From contig NC_050098.1 in the NCBI RefSeq assembly GCF_902167145.1, positions 77,974,207 through 78,038,206 on the forward strand: a DNA stretch of 64,000 bases, read 5' to 3'. This DNA is from Zea mays. Its lineage: Eukaryota; Streptophyta; Magnoliopsida; Poales; Poaceae. A model generated the notes under the pieces. The model worked only from the letters and a program-made list of their open reading frames with translations, was not told the DNA's origin and ran no database searches. The position numbers were made by a program, and so were the translations under genes. Every line of letters begins with the position of its first letter. The stretch's first letter is position 1. Positions 44,848-57,272 of the stretch are shown piece by piece.

Positions 44848-46818
44848 GAAGCAGTGCTCGTCGACTTTCTCCGCGCGAACGCCGACGTCTTCGCGTGGAG
44901 TCCCTCGAACATGCCCGGCATACCAAGGGATGTCGCCAAGCACTCTCTGGATATTTGGGTCGGAGCCCGACCTGTCAAGCAGCCTCTGCGCCGATTCGAC
45001 GAGGAGAAGCGCAGAGTGATAGGCGAGCAGATCCACAAGCTAACGGCAGCCGGGTTCGTCAAAGAGGTATTCCATCCCGAATGGCTTGCCAACCCTGTGC
45101 TTGTGAGAAAGAAAGGGGGGAAATGGCGGATGTGTGTAGACTACACTGGTCTCAACCAAGCATGTCCGAAGGTTCCCTACCCTCTGCCTCGCATCGATCA
45201 AATCGTGGCTTCCACTGCTGGGTGCGAAACCCTGTCTTTCCTCGACGCCTACTCAGGGTATCACCAAATCAGGATGAAAGAGTCTAACCAGCTCGCGACT
45301 TCTTTCATCACGCCCTTCGGCATGTACTGCTATGTCACCATGCCGTTCGGTTTGAGGAATGCGGGCGCGACGTATCAGCGGTGCATGAACCATGTGTTCG
45401 GCGAACACATCGGTCGCACGGTCGAGGCCTACGTCGATGACATCGTAGTCAAGACGAGGAAAGCTTCCGACCTCGTCTCCGACCTTGAAGTGACATTCCG
45501 ATGTCTCAAAGCGAAAGGCGTCAAGCTCAATCCTGAGAAGTGTGTCTTCGATGTGCCCCGGGGCATGCTCTTGGGGTTCATCGTCTCCGAGCAGGGCATC
45601 GAAGCCAACCCGGACAAGATCGCAGCCATCACCAACATGGGGCCCATCAAGGACTTAAAAGGCGTACAGAGGGTCATGGGATGTCTCGCGGCCCTGAGCC
45701 GCTTCATCTCACGCCTCGGCGAAAGAGGCCTGCCTCTGTACCGCCTCTTAAGGAAGGCCGAGTGCTTCGCTTGGACCCCTGAGGCCGAGGAAGCTCTCGG
45801 GAACCTGAAGGCGCTCCTCACAAAGGCACCTATCTTGGTGCCTCCAGCTGACGGAGAAGCCCTCTTGGTCTACGTCGCCGCGACCACTCAGGTGTTTAGC
45901 GCCGCGATTGTGGTCGAGAGGCAAGAAGAGGGGCATGCATTGCCCGTTCAGAGGCCAGTTTACTTCGTCAGCGAGGTACTGTCCGAAACCAAGATCCGCT
46001 ACCCACAAGTTCAGAAGCTGCTGTATGCAGTGATCCTGACGAGGCGGAAGTTGCGACACTACTTCGAGTCTCATCCGGTAACTGTGGTGTCATCCTTCCC
46101 CCTGGGGGAGATCATCCAGTGCCGAGAGGCCTCGAGCAGGATTGCAAAGTGGGCGGTGGAAATCATGGGCGAGACAATCTCGTTCGCCCCTCGGAAGGCC
46201 ATCAAGTCCCAGGTCTTGGCGGACTTCGTAGCCGAATGGGTCGACACCCAGCTACCGACGGCTCCGATCCAACCGGAGCTCTGGACCATGTTTTTCGACG
46301 GGTCGCTGATGAAGACGGGAGCCGACGCGGGCCTACTCTTCATCTCGCCCCTCGGGAAACACCTACGCTATGTGCTACGCCTCCATTTCCCGGCGTCCAA
46401 CAATGTGGCTGAGTACGAGGCTCTGGTCAACGGGTTGCGGATCGCCATCGAGCTAGGGGTCAGGCGCCTCGACGCTCGCGGTGACTCGCAGCTCGTCATC
46501 GACCAAGTCATGAAGAACTCCCACTGCCGCGACCCGAAGATGGAGGCCTACTGCGATGAGGTCCGGCGCCAAGAAGACAAGTTCTACGGGCTCGAGCTTA
46601 ACCACATCGCTCGGCGCTACAACGAGACTGCGGACGAGCTGGCAAAAATAGCCTCGGGGCGAACAACGGTTCCCCCAGACGTCTTCTCCCGGGATCTGCA
46701 TCAGCCATCCGTCAAGATCGACGACACGCCCGAGCCTGAGGAGCCCTCGGTCCAGCCCGAGGTACCCTCGGCACAGCCCGAGGCACCCTCAGCTCGGCCC
46801 GAGGCGACCTCGGTTTAG
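44848..46818 (+). pseudogene. pol: G reverse transcriptase and two RNase H-like parts
   Basis: RT: WRMCVDYTGLNQACPK, LSFLDAYSGYHQI, and the catalytic AYVDDIVVKT near 45427-45456. A gypsy-type RNase H region with LLVYVAATTQ has lost the usual Asp of the DAS motif. A second, archaeal-type RNase H follows (WTMFFDGSLMKTGADAG, EYEALVNGLRIA, GDSQLVIDQV), as known for Tat-lineage elements. A linker of PSAQPEAPSARPE repeats ends in TAG at 46816, in place of CAG as in the neighbouring units. Confidence 0.9.
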
Positions 46819-48138
46819 CCCGAGGTACCCTCGGCCTCCGAGGGCGAGGCACTGCGCATCGAGGAGGAGCGGAGCGAGGCCACGCCTGATCGAAATTGGC
46901 AGACCCCGTACCTGCAATATCTCCGCCAAGGAGAGCTACCCCTCGACCGAGCCGAGGCTCGGCGGGTAGCGCAACGCGCCAAGTCGTTCGTCTTGCTGGG
47001 CGATGAGAAGGAGCTCTACCACCGCAGCCCCTCGGGCATCCTCCAGCGATGCATCTCCGTCACCGAAGGTCATGAACTCCTGCGAGAGATACACTCGGGG
47101 GCTTGCGGCCATCACGCAGCGCCTCGAGCCCATGTCGGGAATGCTTTCCGGCAAGGCTTCTACTGGCCAACGGCGGTGGCTAACGCCACTAGAATTGTCC
47201 GCACCTGCGAAGGGTGTCAATTCTATGCGAAGCAGACCCACATGCCCGCTCAGGCTCTACAGACGATACCCATCACCTGGCCCTTTGCTGTGTGGGGTCT
47301 GGACCTCGTCGGCCCCTTGCAGAAGGCGCCCGGGGGCTACACGCACCTGCTGGTCGCCATCGACAAATTCTCCAAGTGGGTCGAGGTCCGACCTCTGAAC
47401 AGCATCAGGTCCGAGCAGGCGGTGACGTTCTTCACCAACATTATCCATCGCTTCGGGGTCCCGAACTCCATCATCACCGACAATGGTACCCAGTTCACCG
47501 GCAGAAAATTCTTGGACTTCTGCGAGGATCACCACATCCGGGTGGACTGGGCCGCCGTGGCTCATCCCATGTCGAATGGGCAAGTAGAGCGTGCCAACAG
47601 CATGATTCTACAAGGGCTCAAGCCTCGGATTTACAACGACCTCAACAAGTTCGGCAAGCGATGGATGAAGGAACTCCCCTCGGTGGTCTGGAGCCTGAGG
47701 ACAACGCCGAGCCGAGCCACGGGTTTCACGCCGTTCTTCCTGGTCTACGGGGCCGAGGCCGTCTTGCCCACTGACCTGGAATACGGCTCCCCGAGGACGA
47801 GGGCCTACAGCGATCAAAGCAACCAAGCTAGCCGAGAAGACTCGCTGGACCAGCTGGAAGAGGCTCGGGACAAGGCCTTACTACACTCGGCGCGGTACCA
47901 GCAATCCCTGCGACGCTACCACGCCCGAGGGGTCCGGCCCCGAGACCTCCAGGTGGGCGACCTGGTGCTTCGGCTGCGGCAAGATGCCCGAGGGAGGCAC
48001 AAGCTCACGCCCCCCTGGGAGGGGCCATTCGTCATCGCCAAAGTTCTGAAGCCCGGAACGTACAAGCTGGCCAACAGTCAAGGCGAGGTCTACGGCAACG
48101 CTTGGAACATCCAACAGCTACGTCGCTTCTACCCTTAA
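46819..48138 (+). pseudogene. pol: G integrase (open after the upstream TAG)
   Basis: Same frame as RT and uninterrupted to TAA 48136. H2C2 zinc region (ACGHHAAPRAH .. CEGCQFYAK). The catalytic core has WGLDLVGPL, ITDNGTQFTGRKF and SNGQVERANSMI (D, D and E present). The C terminus is GDLVLRLRQD and WNIQQLRRFYP, without a chromodomain, as expected for Tat elements. The enzyme itself looks intact; only upstream stops prevent its production. Confidence 0.9.
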
Positions 48139-48368
48139 GATGTTTTCAAGTTGTTCATATACCTCGCACCCACGCAAAGTTTAGTCATCAAGGAAGGGTC
48201 AGCCTCGCCTCGGCAAAGCCCGACCCTCCCTCGGGGGCTAAAAGGGGGGAACCCACTCTGCGTTGAAATTTTCCTCGAAAAAAGATCTCTTCTGTCAGAA
48301 TATCTTTCGTGCTTTCTGACTACTTCTAAAAGTGGATCCTGAAAACGATGGAGTACACGTAAGCAGCC

Positions 48369-49310
48369 AAGGCTGACCGAGCCGAGGGACTCCTACGCCT
48401 CCGGGATACGGATACCTCACTCATCACCTTCTGCGATAAGTAACTCGCGTTCGGATAAAGTGATTTCGCGGACCGAACAAGTCTTCACGTTCGGAAGCTC
48501 CTCTGCCGAAGCGATCCTTCGAGTCTTCTCGACTGAGTCGGTGACAGGGCCTCATGGACGGGTGAAAGTGCGCGTAAGCGGCAAGGCCGACCGAGCCGAG
48601 GGACTCCCACGCCTCCGGGATACGGATACCTCACTCATCACCTTCCGCGAGAAGCAACTCTTGCTCGCACAAACATCCCTGTTACCGACAAAAAAGTCCA
48701 GATACTCGAAACAAGAGGAAAGGAGACGCAGCTTTACAACACAGCGAGGGTGTGTATTCTGGCCTCGGCGGCCGCAGAAGGCACACGCTACAAGACACTC
48801 TGATCCTGCAGGCTCGGGTCTTGACGCTGGAAGGGGCAGTAGCACCCTCGGCATCGACGACACCTTCAGCGAGGTCCGACCTAGCCTCGGACGGCGACGT
48901 GGTCCAGGGATCCCCACTCTGGAGGACGATGTCATCGCCACGCCCGGACAATCGCTGCCAGGGACTTCTCCGGGAATCCGGCCCGAGCAGGCGGCTCGGC
49001 CGGTTACCCCTGGGGCCTCGGCCAACCATCTTCCAAGGGCACCAGCCCGACCCGAGGCCTCGGCTGATCAACTCCGGCGTCGGTCCCGCTAACGGACAAC
49101 CCGGCTAGGCTCCGGCCAACCAGGTTTCATTTTCGAGCCAACTCCGCCTCTGTTCATGCTGATATCGCTACCCCTGGCCTCGGCTCATCGAAGAGCGGCC
49201 ATGGGGTCCCTTTAACTAAGCTAGAGGAGCCTCAGACAACAAGGCCGATCGAGCCGAGGGACTCCTACGCCTCCGGGATACGGATACCTCACTCGTCACC
49301 TTGACACGGG
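48369..49310 (+). repeat. Three dispersed ~70-bp direct repeats in G
   Basis: Each reads cgagccgagggactcc + yacgcctccgggatacgg + atacctcactc, at about 48369-48440, 48580-48655 and 49238-49310, spaced ~210 and ~655 bp. No coding sense is shared. Confidence 0.75.
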
Positions 49311-51128
49311 GCGACTCATGCTTGGTGAAGCGGTTCAGATAATCAACAGGCGAGTCTTAGTGCTCGAAAATGAGGAAAAAACACGGCTCCGTGCCAAAAT
49401 TACATACATGTTCAGGCCTGGACAGCCATAATGAACAAAAACACTGGCATTCAAAGTGCCATTACAAACGGAACTCCGGTTCCCCCTCCGCAGGTACGAA
49501 CAACCCCACTCGATAGGGGTGGGCCTGCGGAGCAACAGAAGACCGACGAGCGGCGCGCCGTCACCCGCTCCAGCAGCAGCGACGACGATGACTTCTGCTC
49601 CAGGGGTCCGAACAGCGGCAGCACTGACCTCAAGGCGGATGCTGCTGCCAGGAGGCCCCCGCCCATGCCCAAACTCGTGAGGCAAGGACGGGCAGAAGGC
49701 CGTAGAGTTGGAGGTCGGTCCGTGGCCGGCCCTGGCTATCTCGCCGGTGGAAGAACCTCTTCCAGCTGCCGTGGCAGACGCCGGCGCCTCGAGCGGCTCC
49801 GAAGCCACTCGCGTCCGAGAGTCAGGCACGGTGCAGCTGCCGGCGCCACGGACGACGACCGCCCTTCCCTCCAATCACTGAGTGAAGGAGCGGGCCACCG
49901 CCCACGCAGGGGCCGACCCCAACTCGGCACACTCCCCTCCCCAGCCCTGGTGATGAAAATCCTTGAGGCTGAGGGAGGGGCAGAGGCCGCAGCCTGGCTC
50001 GCTTTCCCCCACCATCAAGCTGGAGGTCACCATCTTGGGTGACCGCCGGTGGAGGGGTGCAGCCGGGCTGCATGATGAAAATCCTTGAAGCCGAACGATG
50101 GCTGAAAGGTACCAACTCCCACGGAGTTGCGTTCCTCCAACGATGAGGCGAAAAGACGGCGGGTATCCCCCATCCGGGGGCTTGGAAGGTGGAAAGACGC
50201 GATGCATAAGGGAGCGAGAAGACATGGTCGCCTTCCGAAAGGGGTCGCCCTCCTTTTAAAGGCAACTCTCCCTACTTGCGCCCCCAACCGTCACGGGCTG
50301 AGTCTTCTCCAACACGCTCCAAGGCCCTCCCCTGCAGCGCGGGGGCTGGGTCCCGCATGTCATGCAAACCGGCTCAGAGCAGAAGAAGCCAAACCGCCGC
50401 GCGTGGTGCACACAACCGCCCAACGGTTACAAGTGACCCTCCACTTTTGCCCAGACCAACAGGCGAAAGAGGCGGGCAGCCATGCAAGCGGCATGCAACC
50501 GCGCCAAGTAGACGCGCTTCTCCGACTCCCGACACGCCCAACATGGAGGCCCAAGCCCACGCGTCACGCAACCGGCGCGCCGGATGCATCATGCAAGCAA
50601 CTACACCGCCACTTGCGCCACCACCGCGCCTCCTCGATTGCGGAACCAATACCGCGACTCGAGGCGACCCAGCGCACGACCCAGCAGCGCCAGCCTGGCG
50701 CGGCGGTCAATGCAGCCAAAAGTGGGCCGGCAGTAATGACGGTGGCAGGCGGGCGGGAGCAGCGGTCACGTCGTCAGCCAAGCTCACGTCCCATCCGGGG
50801 GCAGCGAGAGACCCCCCTCTCACGGCGTGAAAACAACGCGCCCGTGATCCGTTCCTCGAACGGCTCGCGCACGTGCGACGACCGCCCCGCCAACCACTCG
50901 CCCCGTCGCATTAACTCCGCGGCGGGACAGGCGGCGCTTCTGGCAGGAGAAGCGGGCGACGCTTCGCCTTCGCCGTAATAACCGCGCCAAAAAAGGTACG
51001 CCGCGTCGTTCGATTTCGTATCCTTTTCTTTTTTCCTCTTTCTCTATCTCTTGCAACAGGGACCGGGAAAGGGGGATACCCCGAAAAAGATCCTTCCCCG
51101 TGAAGGAACCAGGCTCCGAGCCTCCTTA

Positions 51129-51335
51129 CTGATCAGAGGTTCGAAGGCTGGCCCCCCGAAGGGTTTCAACAGCCGCCTCAGATCGCGTGGGCCCTACACC
51201 CACTACTGGTCAGAGGTTCGAAGGCCGGCCCCCCGAAGGGTTCCACGGCCGCCTCAGGCTACTCGGGCTCCGCGCCCATTACTGATCAGGGGTTCGAAGG
51301 CTGGCCCCCGAAGGGTTCACAGCCGCCTCAGACGC
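51129..51335 (+). repeat. Three-unit ~78-bp tandem repeat in G
   Basis: Units begin gatcagaggttcgaaggctg, continue with ggcccccccgaagggtt-like bases and end agccgcctcag, at about 51129, 51207 and 51282. Confidence 0.75.
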
Positions 51336-52055
51336 CGAGCGAGGGATGACCAGGGGTATGTTCGATACATAACCAAGGCTCGGGCCGCGCTCCCGAGGTA
51401 CCCTAGGACATTTCCGAGACCAGCGGGAGTGATCTTGTAACGGAATCCCATCAGAGGGAGGCATCGAGCCCTCGGATCCCGTTGCCAGGGGACCGGGTCC
51501 GGCAGATCACGCGCAGGTACTTTTGGGCGTGCCTCTGGGCCCCTAGCCGACCCCTAACGAACGGGGCACGGACGTCCACTCGGATTACCCGCTTGCAGCT
51601 CACCGGAGACACCATGTTCGGCGCCCATCGAGGGTAACATGGCGCTTTCCCCCCCCCTCCTCCTTGCGGAAAGGCGACGCAGGGGCGTATGTAAAAAAGT
51701 CGAGTCTGTCCCTGATCGCCCTCTCGCCCTGTGCGGAGGCTCGGGGCTGCTCTCGCAAACCCGGCTCCGGCCGAACCGTTGACAGCGTCAACATACTAGC
51801 CCGAGAACTTGGGCCCCGACCGTACACCCGGGCTACGGCCAGTTCGCATGAGGGAACAACCAGACCAGCCGAAGCATTACGCAAGGCATTAAGACCTCGG
51901 AGGAGTGAAACCACTCCTCCGAGGCCTCGGGGGCTACACCCGGCGGGTGCGCTCGCGCGCACCCACCGGAACAAAATGCAACCGAGAAAGGCTGGTCCCC
52001 TTGCAAAAAAAGTGCGACGAAAGCCTCCAAGCGAGTGCTAACACTCCCTTCGAGG

Positions 52056-52067
52056 CTCGGGGGCTAC
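52056..52067 (+). other. G polypurine tract
   Basis: ctcgggggctac immediately before TGTCGGGG; the core is a GGGGG run. Confidence 0.65.
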
Positions 52068-53687
52068 TGTCGGGGACCATAATTAGGGGTACCCTCAAGA
52101 CTCCTAATTCTCAGCCGGTAACCCCCATCAGCATAAAACTGCAAAGGCCTGATGGGTGCGATTAAGTCAGGGATCAGTCCATTCGAGCGACTAGATCATG
52201 CCTCCCCCGAGCCTAGCCTCGGACAAGGGCAGCCGACCCCGGAGGATTTCCGTCTCGCCCGAGGCCCCCCTCCAACGGCGGACACATCTCCGGCTCGCCC
52301 GAGGCCCTGCCTTCGCTAAGAAGCAACCCTGACTAAATCGCCGCACCGACGGACCAAATCGCAAGAGCATTTAACGCAAAGGTGGCCTGACACCTTTATC
52401 CTGACGCACGCCGGCAGAGCCGAAGTGACCGCCGTCACTTCACCGCTCCACTGACCGGCCTGACAGAAGGACAGCGCCGCCTGCGCCACTCCGACTGCAG
52501 TGCCACTTGACAGAGTGAGACTGACAGGCAGTCAGACCCTGCCAAAGGCACCATAGGAAGCTCCGCTCCACCCGACCCAGGGCTCGGACTCGGGCTAGGT
52601 CCCGGAAGACGGTGAACTCCGCTCCGCCCGACCCAGGGCTCGGACTCGGGCTAAGTCCCGGAAGACGGCGAACTCCGCTCCGCCCGACCCAGGGCTCGGA
52701 CTCGGGCTAAGTCCCCGAAGACGGCGAATTCCGCTCCGCCCGACCCTAGGGCTCGGACTCGGGCTCAGCCCCAGAAGACGACGAACTCCGCTCCGCCCGA
52801 CCCCAGGGCTCGAACTCGGGCTCAGCCCCAGAAGACGACGAACTCCGCTTCGCCCGACCCCAGGGCTCGGACTCCGCCCTGGCCTCTGCCGAACGACCTC
52901 CGCCTCGCCTGACCCAGGGGCTCGGACTCGGCCTCGGCCATGGAAGACAGACTCGACCTCAGCTTCGGAGGAGCCTCCACATCGCCCAACCTAGGGCGCA
53001 GGCCAGCCACGTCAACAGGAAGCGCCATCATCACCCTACCCCGAGCTGACTCGAGCCGCAGAGAACAAGACCGGTGTCCCATCTGGCTAGCTCCGCCAGA
53101 TAGGCAATGATGGCGCCTTGCATGCTCTGTGACGACGGCGGCTCTCAGATCTCTTACAGAAGCAGGAGGACGTCAGCAAGGACTCAACCGCTCCGACAGC
53201 TGTCCCTCCGCCAGGCTCCATCGCTCCTCCGACGGCCACGACATCACACCAGCTGGGTGCCAAAATCTCTCCGGCTGCCACATCGGCATGTACTTAGGGC
53301 GCTAGCTCTCCCCCGCTAGACACGTAGCACTCTGCTACACCCCCCGTTGTACACCTGGATCCTCTCCTTACGTCTGTAAAAGGAAGAACCAGGGCCCTCT
53401 TAGAGAGGGTTGGCCGCGCGGGGACGAGGACGGGACAGGCGCTCTCTTGGGGCCGCTCGCTTCCCTCTCCCGCGTGGACGCTTGTAACCCCCTACTGCAA
53501 GCGCACCCGACCTGGGCACGGGACGAACACGAAGGCCGCGGGATTCCCACCTCTCTCACGCCGGCCTCCGGCCGCCTCGCTCCTTCCCCCCTTCGCGCTC
53601 GCCCACGCGCTCGACCCATTTGGGCTGGGGCACGCGGCGATACTCACTCGTCGGTCCGAGGGACCCCCCGGTCTCGAAACGCCGACA
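52068..53687 (+). repeat. G 3' LTR (1620 bp)
   Basis: Direct repeat of 39190-40808 with scattered substitutions (roughly 2% by eye), including the TATA change at 53376. It is followed by TSD acatc (53688-53692) and C integrase. Confidence 0.92.
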
Positions 53688-54751
53688 ACATCAGCATGGA
53701 TTTTATTGTGGGTCTGCCCAACACCTCTCGTCATCATGATTCGATTAGGGTCATTGTGGACCGACTGACAAAAGTGGCACATTTTCTTCCAGTGCACACC
53801 ACTGATAAGGCTCAGAAGTACGCAGAACTGTACATTGACCGAATCATGTGTTTGCATGGATTACCCCGAACCATTGTCTCTGACCGAGGAGCCCAATTTG
53901 TTGCCAGATTTTGGGAACAACTGCAAGAGTCTTTGGGAACCAAGCTAATAAGAAGTTCAACTTACCACCCACAGACTGATGGTCAGACCGAAAGGGTAAA
54001 TCAAATTCTTGAAGATATGTTAAGGGCTTGTGCAATCGATTTTTGCAAGAACTGGGATAAGTACCTCTCTTTGGTAGAGTTTGCTTATAACAACAGTTAT
54101 CAATCCAGCCTAAAGATGGCACCTTTCGAAGCGCTATATGGAAGAAGGTGTCGAACACCCCTCAATTGGTCTCAGCTTGGAGAAAGAGAAATTTTTGGAC
54201 CTGACTTAGTGACTGAAGCCAAAAGGAAAGTCAAGCTAATCAGGAAGAATCTAGAAGCTACTCAGGTCAGGCAGAAGAGTTACCATGATAAAAGGAGAAA
54301 ACCTCTCCAGTTTGAAGTGGGAGATTTCTTCTATTTGAAGGTATCACCCACCAAAGAAGTGCAGAGGTTTGGGATCAAAGGCAAGCTAGCCCCTCACTAC
54401 ATTGGACCTTATGTGATCGTGGAGACATGTGGACCCGTGGCATACAAATTGAAGTTACCTTCGAAAATGTCTGCCATCCACAATGTATTCTATGTATCCC
54501 AACTAAAGAGATGTGTTCGATTGCCGACCGAGGTCATAGCAGAACCCGAAGTGGAGATAGAGCCAGATCTATCGTACCAAGAGTACCCTTCCAAGATTCT
54601 AGATTTCAAAGAGAGATCAACTCGGGCTAAATCGATCAAAATGTATAAGATCCAATGGAGTAATCACTCAGAGGAAGAGGCTACTTGGGAGACTAAGGAA
54701 TTTCTACGTTCGAACTTCCCCGATTGTCTACCTGAGGGAATCGGTACGTAA
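53688..54751 (+). pseudogene. pol: C integrase core and chromodomain (open fragment)
   Basis: Open to TAA 54749. The catalytic core has [24 protein letters not shown] and YHPQTDGQTERVNQ (all three acidic residues present). The GPY/F-type region is LAPHYIGPYVIVE, and the C-terminal chromodomain is YKIQWSNHS .. EATWE. As a piece it is undamaged, but it is separated from the rest of pol by G. An upstream frame runs in from the G LTR (from 53447), which is fortuitous. Confidence 0.9.
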
Positions 54752-55005
54752 CCATGCCCAACCCCTCCCCTGCCCTATAAATCTAAATATAAGGAAAATG
54801 GCCTTAACATAAAAGGAGTTGATTGTAAGACTAAAACTAAGAGGTCTTCCTTCTGAAGTTGCAAAGAAGATGACATTCGAAGAGCACTTTACTAAAAAGA
54901 ACCTTGATAAACAAACCACCAAATTCAAGCAAGCCTTAACCTTCGCTTCACCCCGGAGGACTCCGACCCGAATGTCGGGACGAGATTCTTTTAAGGGGGG
55001 AAGGC
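54752..55005 (+). other. C post-pol region and purine tract
   Basis: Contains a frame with GLPSEVAKKMTFEE (54841-54884), as in B, and the tract ttaaggggggaaggc (54991-55005). See the B entry at 8029. Confidence 0.6.
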
Positions 55006-57175
55006 TGTAACACCCCTGTAATTCTCAAAGTCCCTCTCAGTGCTAACTCAAGAACCATTATTTCATGTGAACCAAATTGGGCAAAAGACACCAATCAACT
55101 TGAGAATAAAAGTCCCACTAAGTGTTTTATCTTAAAGATCATGCCTAAATCATATTGAAACCCTAGAACAACCCTAATTGAGCTACTTAAGTAGAAAGGA
55201 AGAAAAGGGGTAAAAAGACCATGAAAAACATGGAATCATGGCTTAGGCCAATTATAAAAGTTGAAACACACTAACTAAGCTACAATAAAGGTTATAAAAG
55301 TTTGGCCAAAATAGTTTGTTAAAAACCTCAAACAAGCCATTCAATTGGAGGCTTCCTAGAGAAATCAAAAATTCAGATTTCTGAATTTTAGCCTCTAACT
55401 CAAAATCGAGCGCGTTCACCTTAATCCCTATCTCAAAACCCTGAGCTCCCATTAACGAAATGTGCTAAACTAACCCCTCTACCACATATCTGAAGATAGC
55501 ACTGGGATTCGGAACCTAGACACAACAAAACCAAAGATTTGCCTCGGGCAGACAGACCCGACTTGAGAGCTCCATATCTTTGGAACCAATAGGCCAAATC
55601 CTATGATCCCCACACAAGATCGGTAGCTTATAGGGAGGAGAAGAGGTTTTGTGCACTGACCAAGGCAAGAGCAGGCTCAAATGATTGACAACACGCGCTA
55701 GAACTCGGGCAGAAAGAACGTGCACATGTGTTCGACCCTGGTCGGCACGCCGGCGTTCGCCCAACCCATGCGCGCGCTCGTCCGAGTGCCCGGTCTAGTC
55801 CGTCGTGCGCCCTCGCCCGCGTCGTGCTTATAAAACAGCCGCAAGTCCTTGGCCGTACTCCCCAGCACGCTCTTGGTCCTGCCCAAGCCAGAGTTCGTCG
55901 GACTTCGCCTTGAGCACGACGCGCCACCGCGTGCCCAGCCACCCGAGCCTCGGCCACCGTGGCCAGCTCACTCCAGCCACTTCCAGTCCGCGCCGGCTGT
56001 TCGGTTAGCTTCGCTAGAGGCCCATGAAGCTCCTCAAGTCCTCGGACCCGGCAGAGCCTCACCGGAGACCCCGAATCACCCTCGCCGGACTTCTTCCGCT
56101 CACGGGCGAACATGGACCAGGTAATTCTCTGCGCCATTCTCAAATTCCTTTCGCATACCGCCTCCACATCACCTGGTCGAGCCTCCCGAGCTAACCAATT
56201 GGACTATCGAGCCGTGAGCAGAACGGATTACTCGCCGCCGACCAGCTCACCCGCCTGCGCACGTAGACCGGCCTACTCCGACCATCCCCGGAGACGATCC
56301 GCACATCGGCGTGACCGTCAAGACCTCCCCTACACCCTCGACCACTTCACCAGAGAAATCTCGCCACTGATAAGCTCCTTCGCCCTTTCCTCCACCGCGA
56401 CTACTGTTTCATTAGGGGAAGGACCACGAGTTTGATTAAGCGGAACCCTAGGGGTTTTTTTGCATAGTCAGAGACTCATGTGAATAGTAACCCGACGACC
56501 CGTCTGCAAGGAAACTTAGAAACTTTCGCCAGGGACCCCAATGCAAAACCTTTTTCCTTTAACCATTTCTGTTTATTCTTTTAAATGAGCAGAGAACTTA
56601 GGAAATTCATATCTTGAGAAATTTTTAACCAAATTTAGTCAAACCAATTTTACTGGATTTAGAATATTATGCACTATCAAATAAAAATGTTGAACTCTGG
56701 TTTCTTTAGTGATTTTTCGAGTTTCGAATTAAATAAAAAACTGCCCAAACCTTATTAAAAAAAGGAAAAATAGTTATGCTTCTGTGCTGGACTTAAGAAA
56801 AAATGTAGAAGTCCAAACGCAACTTAGGCACTGTTTGAAAATATTATGCACCCTAGTATACAAGGTTAACTCAAGTTTTGCTATTAAAAACTATATCTGT
56901 CCAAAACTTAGGAAAATAAAAAAGACAATAGAAATTAATGAACAGTGGATGAACATATTTTTTTAGTCCACTTAAGTAATGAAAAACCTAAGAAAAATAC
57001 AAAGAACCCTAGTCCAGAGCAAATCCAAGGTTAATTATTTTATTAGGCACAAATAAATCCAGAAAGGCCATAATTAAAAATATAAGGACCATTTCAAAAT
57101 TGGTAAGAAAAATTCAGTAGACTCCTAATTACTAGAGCACCCCTACAAAAATAATAAACACCCCAGCCCATCATC
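55006..57175 (+). repeat. C 3' LTR, left ~2.2 kb, interrupted by J
   Basis: Begins TGTAACACCCC. TATAAA at 55829-55834 lies in a GC-rich block, followed by donor-like ccag/GTAATT at 56121 and an AT-rich continuation alignable with B's LTR (for example gtcaaaccaattttrctgga). The right end is where J-type leader sequence starts; the exact junction is between about 57160 and 57188. The rest of this LTR would lie beyond the window or be deleted. Confidence 0.82.
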
Positions 57176-57272
57176 ATAACTGGGTTGAACGAAGCCATCA
57201 GCTTTAGCTTTGTTGGTGAACGAAGCCATCAGCTCAGAAAGTGGAAGTGAGTTCACCGGAGGTGGGCGCCAA
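57176..57272 (-). other. J leader and primer site, on the wrong side of the last LTR
   Basis: 57254-57272 is the complement of TTGGCGCCCACCTCCGGTG, adjoining the LTR. To its left is leader with a repeated gaacgaagccatcagct (57188 and 57222), then C's LTR. Internal 5' sequence on this side of the LTR means a former tandem (LTR-internal-LTR-internal) or integration of a circular or aberrant DNA. Confidence 0.75.

Larger units (their letters stand above)
48139..52055. other. G 3' non-coding region (3.9 kb)
   Basis: GC-rich stretch between integrase and purine tract. Open frames occur on both strands but I recognise none. It contains three copies of a ~70-bp repeat (48369, 48580, 49238), a short duplication (gatgaaaatccttgag, at 49952 and 50074), and a three-unit repeat at 51129-51335. 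A minus-strand TTTAAAAGG near 50255-50263, followed by ATG 50225 (117-codon frame), might be a decayed opposite-strand unit. Low support. Confidence 0.5.
39190..53687 (+). mobile_element. Element G: Huck-like Tat element, rearranged
   Basis: LTR 39190-40808, then 740 bp of C integrase (40809-41548), then the G internal region (41549-52067) and LTR 52068-53687. Both LTRs are followed by TSD acatc and C sequence. A normal element would have its primer site directly after the first LTR; here it follows the duplicated C piece at a 4-bp overlap, GACA. Size without the insert (~13.8 kb), LTR start TGTCGGGGACC and primer site TTGGCGCGCCAGGTAGGGGG fit Huck as I recall it. The polyprotein has only a few breaks, mostly TAG. 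Confidence 0.88.

Noticed and set aside
42811..45036. Long minus-strand open frames over G gag-pol (195, 188 and 292 codons)
   Set aside because: GC-rich shadow frames opposite a clear polyprotein; no motif, and alternate-strand codon structure only.
48460..51440. Several 100-280-codon frames on both strands in the G 3' region
   Set aside because: Overlapping GC-rich frames without recognisable domains or conservation visible here; kept only as a non-coding region with repeats.
53447..53690. Extension of the C integrase frame upstream into the G LTR (and 40568-40808)
   Set aside because: Chance read-in from the LTR starting at a non-ATG codon; the integrase domain begins at the C sequence.
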